Shown here: one piece after another, positions 7,369-10,537 of the stretch
Layout: each line of letters opens with the position of its first letter
Position numbering within the stretch: the first letter of the stretch is position 1
Origin: UTPRO1 sp031400185
GTDB taxonomy: Bacteria; Desulfobacterota; Binatia; UTPRO1
Reading direction: 5' to 3'
Assembly: GCA_031400185.1 (NCBI GenBank)
Contig: JANNPN010000417.1
Location: 1 to 10,537 of the forward strand
Length of the DNA: 10,537 nucleotides
The notes under the pieces: model-generated
The model's input: only the letters and a program-made list of their open reading frames with translations
Told to the model about the DNA's origin: nothing
The model's database searches: none
Program-made: the position numbers and the translations under genes

Positions 7369-7983
7369 TCAGGCTTTGGCGATGATGCCCTGCTTCTCGA
7401 GGTACGCGAGGATTTGCTTCGCGCTGTCCTCGACGCTCTGCCCGGCGGTGTTGATGGTGAGCTCGGGCTTGGTCGGCTCCTCGTAGGGCGCCGAGATGCC
7501 GGTGAACTCCTTGATCTCGCCGGCGCGCGCCTTCTTGTAGAGACCTTTCACGTCGCGCTGCTCGCACACCTCGACGGGGCAGTCGACGTGCACCTCGACG
7601 AAATCGCCGTCCGCCATGATCGTGCGGACCTGGTCGCGGTCGGCGCGGTAGGGCGAGATGAACGCGGTGAGCGCCACGACGCCCGCCTCGGTGAAGAGCT
7701 TTGCCACCTCGCCGATGCGGCGGATGTTCTCGGTGCGATCGGCGGGGGAGAAGCCGAGGTTCTTGTTGAGGCCGTGCCGGATGTTGTCGCCGTCGAGGAT
7801 GTAGGCGCGGATGCCGCGCTCCCAGAGGCGCTTCTCGAGGTCGACGGCGATGGTCGACTTTCCGGAGCCCGAGAGGCCGGTCAGCCACACGGTGCATGCC
7901 TTGTGGCCGTTGATCTTCTCGCGGTCGCCACGGGTGACGTTGCCTTGATGCCAGACGATGTTGGTCGCTTTCTGTTCGGTCAT
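7369..7983 (-). CDS. cysC: Adenylylsulfate (APS) kinase
   Basis: Complete, 204 residues, the normal length for a stand-alone APS kinase. It phosphorylates the 3' hydroxyl of adenosine 5'-phosphosulfate with ATP to give PAPS, in the cytoplasm. Visible landmarks in order are: Walker A GLSGSGKST (36-44); DGDNIRHGLN (64-73), which contacts APS; a FSPADRTENIRRIGEVAKL helix (78-96); FISPYR (108-113); and the lid region GLYKKARAGEIKEFTGI (147-163) followed by APYEEP. All key residues appear intact. No ATP sulfurylase (cysD/cysN/sat) or PAPS reductase is in the window. It sits downstream of the anti-sigma gene (55 bp) and directly upstream of the GT-C/TPR gene (6 bp). PAPS for sulfation of a glycan or protein is therefore as plausible as assimilation. 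No clear Shine-Dalgarno precedes the ATG, but no other start would keep the N-terminus and P-loop intact. Confidence 0.97.
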   Translation of the reverse strand: MTEQKATNIVWHQGNVTRGDREKINGHKACTVWLTGLSGSGKSTIAVDLEKRLWERGIRAYILDGDNIRHGLNKNLGFSPADRTENIRRIGEVAKLFTEAGVVALTAFISPYRADRDQVRTIMADGDFVEVHVDCPVEVCEQRDVKGLYKKARAGEIKEFTGISAPYEEPTKPELTINTAGQSVEDSAKQILAYLEKQGIIAKA

Positions 7984-7991
7984 GGGGCCAA

Positions 7992-8024
7992 GGGTTTAGC
8001 CGGGCGGGCCGTGACCGGCAACCC
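7992..8024 (-). other. Imperfect hairpin between the anti-sigma gene and cysC
   Basis: GGGTT plus GCCGG (7992-7996, 7999-8003) pair with CCGGC plus AACCC (8015-8019, 8020-8024), giving a ten-base-pair stem with a two-base bulge and an 11-base loop. It lies 8 bp upstream of the cysC ATG. It could attenuate transcription between the sigma/anti-sigma pair and the downstream genes, or be chance in GC-rich DNA. There is no T run. Confidence 0.3.
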
Positions 8025-8038
8025 TGAAACCCAAAGAT

Positions 8039-9394
8039 TTATGGGGCGCGGACGGTGAATTGGAGGACCGTCGGTGCGGCCTCCGCACCGTCCGCGGCAA
8101 CCGGCTGCAGCGTAACGACGTAGTCGCCCGGTGCGAGCCACTCGGACGGTATCTCCATCACGATGGCGTTCGCGCGGTCGGCCACGCGCGTGCGGAGCTC
8201 GCGGCCGACGCGGCCCCGGACGACGACGTCGAGCGGACCGGGCGGGAGGCTCTCCGGCGTTGCGATGCGGAGGGCCGTCGCACGCGTGGCGACGGCGAAG
8301 TCCAAGACGGTCGGCGTGTTCGGATGGAGCTCGATGGTCGCGGGCACGCCCGGCGCCGCCGGTACGGCATCCGACCCGCCGACGCGTGCGAGGCGATCCG
8401 TGCGCCTGCCTCCGATCGGCTGGCCCACCTCCTCGTTGATCGCTCCCGGAGCACGGGCCGAGGCGGCGTCCTCGGCGCGGGCGCGCATCTCCGGTGCACG
8501 GGCGGCATGCTCATCGGCGCGCTCGACGCGAGCCGCTTGCGCCGGTGCAGGCTCTGCGGGCGGCGGCGGTGCGGCGCTGCGGGCCTTCGTCGCGGGCGCT
8601 TCCGCGGCGCGACGGGCTTCAGCGGGCGCACCGGCGCTCCGGTCGCGCTTCATGAGCTCGCGCGGCAGGGCGGCAGTATCCTGCTCGGCTCGGCCCGCAG
8701 GCGGCGCTTGCCGTGGCGGCGGCATTGCCGGTGCGGGCGCCGCCGCTGGCGGCACCACCGGGGGCGGCGCGGGCGGCGGTACTGCGAGCGGCGCCGGCGC
8801 CACGGCCTGCGCCTCCGGCTCACGACGCGCGTCCATCATGCTCGTCGGCTCGGAGAGGTGGGACAGCTGGCTCGTCACGATCGGCACGAGCAGCAGGGCG
8901 ACGAGCGCGTACGCAAACGCGGGCTGCCACACGAGGCGACCGAGCCAGCTGCCCGCGCTCGCGTCGTCGCCGCGCGCGCGTGGCCGCGGCAGGGCGCGAT
9001 CCGACGCCAGGATCGGCGACACGGCGGCCGGAGCCGCGGCGACCGATGCCGCGCCGGCGAGGACCCCGGGCTCGTACTGCACGAGCACCTTCGCCTCGTC
9101 GGCGCAGCTCCGGCAACCGGCGAGATGACGCTCCACCGTGCCGCGGGTCTCGCCGTCGAGCGTCGCCGGCGCGTCGGCGAACGCCAGCAGCAGCTCGGGC
9201 TCGGGGTGCGCATCGGGCGGCGGTGCGCCGGCGCGCAGCAGACCCTCGAGCTCGCTCCAGACCCGTACCTCCGCCGCGCACTCGGGACACCCCGGATAGT
9301 GCGCACGGAAGGCCGCGTCGCCCTCGCCGCGGAGCACCGCGATCAGGTCGGCGTCGAACGCACGACGGCACGTCATGGTTGGTAGGTCGTCCAT
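8039..9394 (-). CDS. Transmembrane zinc-finger anti-sigma factor with a Pro/Ala-rich linker and C-terminal domain
   Basis: Complete, 451 residues. The N-terminal cytoplasmic part has a zf-HC2-type finger: Cys9, then H32-Y-P-G-C36-P-E-C39. A second H90-L-A-G-C94-R-S-C97 has no clear first Cys, so it may be a degenerate or duplicated finger. One transmembrane helix spans about 157-176 (FAYALVALLLVPIVTSQL). Outside, a very Pro/Ala/Glu-rich linker (about 190-320) leads to a compact C-terminal domain (about 360-451) with strand-like segments TVLDFAVATRATALRIA, GPLDVVVRG and APGDYVVTLQPV. The gene follows the sigma gene by 55 bp in the same direction, the standard arrangement. It should bind and hold the sigma factor at the inner membrane and release it on a periplasmic signal. 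ATG 9394 has GAGGGA directly abutting it, an odd spacing; ATG 9376 (M7), just before Cys9, is an alternative start. It is about twice the length of ordinary anti-sigma factors of this type. Confidence 0.88.
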   Translation of the reverse strand: MDDLPTMTCRRAFDADLIAVLRGEGDAAFRAHYPGCPECAAEVRVWSELEGLLRAGAPPPDAHPEPELLLAFADAPATLDGETRGTVERHLAGCRSCADEAKVLVQYEPGVLAGAASVAAAPAAVSPILASDRALPRPRARGDDASAGSWLGRLVWQPAFAYALVALLLVPIVTSQLSHLSEPTSMMDARREPEAQAVAPAPLAVPPPAPPPVVPPAAAPAPAMPPPRQAPPAGRAEQDTAALPRELMKRDRSAGAPAEARRAAEAPATKARSAAPPPPAEPAPAQAARVERADEHAARAPEMRARAEDAASARAPGAINEEVGQPIGGRRTDRLARVGGSDAVPAAPGVPATIELHPNTPTVLDFAVATRATALRIATPESLPPGPLDVVVRGRVGRELRTRVADRANAIVMEIPSEWLAPGDYVVTLQPVAADGAEAAPTVLQFTVRAP

Positions 9395-9449
9395 TCCCTC
9401 GACATCGGATCACGCATCGAGCTCATTTGCCGCTCCGCTCGGCGCCGCG

Positions 9450-10001
9450 TCAGCTCGAATCATCCGCGAATCGGCGCCGGAGCGCCACGAGCGCGTCGCG
9501 GAGGCGCCGCTTCATGGTGCCGAGCGGAATGCCGGTCTCGGCGCTCACCGCCTCGTAGGTCTTGCCCTGCCGGTAGATGCCGTCGAGCACGTCCTGCTGC
9601 TCCTCGGGCAGATCGCGCACCGCTGCCCACACCTCGCGCGCCGCGGCCGCCGCCGGGTCGAGGCTCGCGCCGAGCCCGCGCGCGGCGTCGTCGTCCCACG
9701 CGACCGTCGCACGCTCGTGCCGCCGGCGCGCCCCTTTCAACCGGTCGACGACCTTGTTGCGGGTGATGATGCGGACGTACCCGAGGAACGCCTCGGGATC
9801 GCGGAGGCGCCCGGCGCGGGCGTTCGCGACCAGCGACATGACCACCTCCTGCCGCAGGTCGTCCCACTCGTCGCGGAAATCGTAGGCCCGGAGCTGCGCC
9901 AAGTAGCCGGAGATCAAGCGGTTGACCTTGGCGAACGCGAGGCGGTCGCCGGCGAGGAGCTGGTCCAGGATCGCGATCCAGTCCTCCCGTGCCGCCGTCA
10001 T
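9450..10001 (-). CDS. ECF-type RNA polymerase sigma factor (sigma-70 family)
   Basis: Complete, 183 residues. Region 2 covers about residues 23-94, with WDDLRQEVVMSLV (core-binding helix) and LGYVRIITRNKVVDRLKGARRR (-10 recognition/melting helix). Region 4 covers about 122-178, with LPEEQQDVLDGIY and the helix-turn-helix TYEAVSAETGIPLGTMKRRLRDAL. There are no regions 1.1 or 3, which defines the ECF class. The start at 10001 is supported by a GAGGGAG three bases upstream; the frame extends to 10085 but that stretch has no sigma-like sequence. The region 2.2 motif W-D-D-L-R-Q-E departs from the common D-x-x-Q-E-x-F form, so it belongs to a less typical ECF group. It is first in a four-gene minus-strand run and divergent from the VIT-domain gene, which may be a target along with its own operon. 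Confidence 0.92.
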   Translation of the reverse strand: MTAAREDWIAILDQLLAGDRLAFAKVNRLISGYLAQLRAYDFRDEWDDLRQEVVMSLVANARAGRLRDPEAFLGYVRIITRNKVVDRLKGARRRHERATVAWDDDAARGLGASLDPAAAAAREVWAAVRDLPEEQQDVLDGIYRQGKTYEAVSAETGIPLGTMKRRLRDALVALRRRFADDSS

Positions 10002-10004
10002 TCG

Positions 10005-10011
10005 CTCCCTC
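10005..10011 (-). promoter_or_regulatory. Ribosome binding site that sets the sigma factor start
   Basis: GAGGGAG on the minus strand lies three bases before the ATG at 10001. It decides this start over the in-frame ATG at 10085. Confidence 0.65.
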
Positions 10012-10072
10012 GTTAGCAGGCTCGTGATCCGATTTCCCCCGCCCCACCGACCTTCCCCTCGACAACTCGAAA

Positions 10073-10095
10073 GTGGGCCGCTCACCGCGGTCCAC
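10073..10095. promoter_or_regulatory. Hairpin/dyad in the sigma-VIT divergent intergenic region
   Basis: GTGGGCCGC (10073-10081) and GCGGTCCAC (10087-10095) pair over nine positions, one being a G-T, around the five-base loop TCACC. It sits 20 bp upstream of the VIT gene ATG inside the 114-bp divergent gap. It could be an operator or a 5'-leader element. I could not find a convincing ECF -35/-10 pair in either direction. Confidence 0.35.
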
Positions 10096-10115
10096 GGGAA
10101 AGGACGGACTCACCC

Positions 10116-10537
10116 ATGCACCACTCGTTTTTCGGACGCACTCTGCGCTTCCTCATGACACTCGCGCTCCTCCTCGGCTTCACCGCCCACCCGGCGCGCG
10201 TCGCCGCGGCGACGACGGAGATCCCACCACCCGACGAGGCGGGCACGCTCCACGCCCACCGCGCCGACGGCACGGTGCTCGGCGCCTGTCCTCTCGAGCA
10301 CACCGACGTCGCCGCGGAAATCTCCGGCTTCGTCGCCCGCGTCGTCGTGACGCAGACGTTCACCAACCCCTTCACCGAGCCCGTCGAGGCGGTCTACACG
10401 TTCCCGCTCTCCGACCGGGCCGCCGTCGACGGCATGACCATGAAGACCGGGACGCGTGTCGTCCGCGGCGAGATCAAGCGCCGTGAGGAGGCGCGGCGCA
10501 CCTACGAGGCCGCGCGCGCCGCCGGCCAGGTCGCGAG
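10116..10537 (+). CDS. Exported VIT-domain protein (3' end outside window)
   Basis: ATG at 10116 opens a frame that is still open at the right edge (140 complete codons). AAAGGA lies 11 bases upstream. Residues 1-32 form a signal peptide (basic start, then FLMTLALLLGFTAHPARVAAA). From about 50 on the sequence is a Vault protein inter-alpha-trypsin (VIT) domain: EHTDVAAEISGFVARVVVTQ, then TFTNPFTEPVEAVYTFPLSD, then GEIKRREEARRTYEAARAAG. The T-F-x-N-P, V-x-A-x-Y-x-F-P-L and K-x-x-E-x-x-x-x-Y-E-x-A motifs are diagnostic. Such proteins usually continue into a von Willebrand factor A domain, which would lie beyond base 10537; whether this one does cannot be seen. The role is unknown; a periplasmic or surface-anchored adhesive or sensing function is likely. 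It is divergent from the sigma/anti-sigma pair and is a candidate member of that regulon. Confidence 0.9.
   Translation, partial: MHHSFFGRTLRFLMTLALLLGFTAHPARVAAATTEIPPPDEAGTLHAHRADGTVLGACPLEHTDVAAEISGFVARVVVTQTFTNPFTEPVEAVYTFPLSDRAAVDGMTMKTGTRVVRGEIKRREEARRTYEAARAAGQVA

Noticed and set aside
5368..8058. Very long plus-strand open frame opposite the GT-C/TPR and cysC genes
   Set aside because: Arg/Glu-rich antisense shadow; the minus strand encodes well-recognised proteins.
8060..9385. Long plus-strand open frame opposite the anti-sigma gene
   Set aside because: Arg/Gly-rich with no motif. The minus frame has zinc-finger ligands, a membrane helix and sits behind a sigma gene.
10002..10085. 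Longer sigma factor starting at ATG 10085
   Set aside because: The added residues have no sigma-like sequence, and a clear Shine-Dalgarno supports ATG 10001.
1..10537. CRISPR array, tRNA, rRNA, insertion sequence, toxin-antitoxin or phage genes
   Set aside because: I looked for regularly spaced repeats, cloverleaf-like segments, transposase or recombinase motifs and small paired genes, and saw none.

Overview
The window is GC-rich throughout and its third codon positions are dominated by G and C. It looks like a bacterial chromosome from an uncultured deltaproteobacterium-like lineage (myxobacterial or Binatota-like). I infer this from the large Cys-rich secreted protein with C-x-S-D-x-D-C motifs, the lipoprotein signal, the outer-membrane barrel gene, the GT-C/TPR protein and the VIT-domain protein. 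No marker gene in the window proves the taxonomy. I see no rRNA, tRNA, CRISPR array, transposase or phage gene.

Layout. (1) Positions 1-1092, minus: an outer-membrane beta-barrel protein that runs off the left edge. (2) 1158-1790, plus: a GTT1-like glutathione S-transferase. (3) 1773-1970, minus frame: a short decayed remnant of a parallel beta-helix protein. (4) 1975-3096, minus: a lipoprotein alpha/beta-hydrolase resembling PAF-acetylhydrolase and dienelactone hydrolase. (5) 3289-5506, plus: one long Cys-rich secreted protein split into two frames by a break near 4090. (6) A perfect 16-bp inverted repeat (5527-5573) at the convergent junction. (7) 5551-10001, minus: four co-directional genes, transcribed as ECF-type sigma factor, zinc-finger anti-sigma factor, APS kinase (cysC), and a TMTC-like GT-C membrane protein with C-terminal TPRs. 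(8) 10116-10537, plus: the 5' part of an exported VIT-domain protein, divergent from the sigma gene and cut by the right edge.

How the genes may work together. The sigma and anti-sigma genes form a standard membrane-sensor pair, and the divergent VIT-domain gene across a 114-bp gap is a natural candidate target. The cysC and GT-C/TPR genes are almost touching (6 bp apart) and probably translationally coupled. A stand-alone APS kinase beside a GT-C protein, with no ATP sulfurylase or PAPS reductase in view, suggests PAPS supply for sulfation of a surface glycan or protein; this is inference. The left half is a loose set of envelope or secreted functions with no obvious pathway.

Most useful observations: the frame break at 4090, where comparison with the protein's own first repeat predicts a lost Cys codon; the beta-helix remnant; the sigma/anti-sigma/cysC/GT-C-TPR gene order; and the unusual extracytoplasmic tail of the anti-sigma factor. 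I see no clear candidate for a wholly new defence or mobile system.
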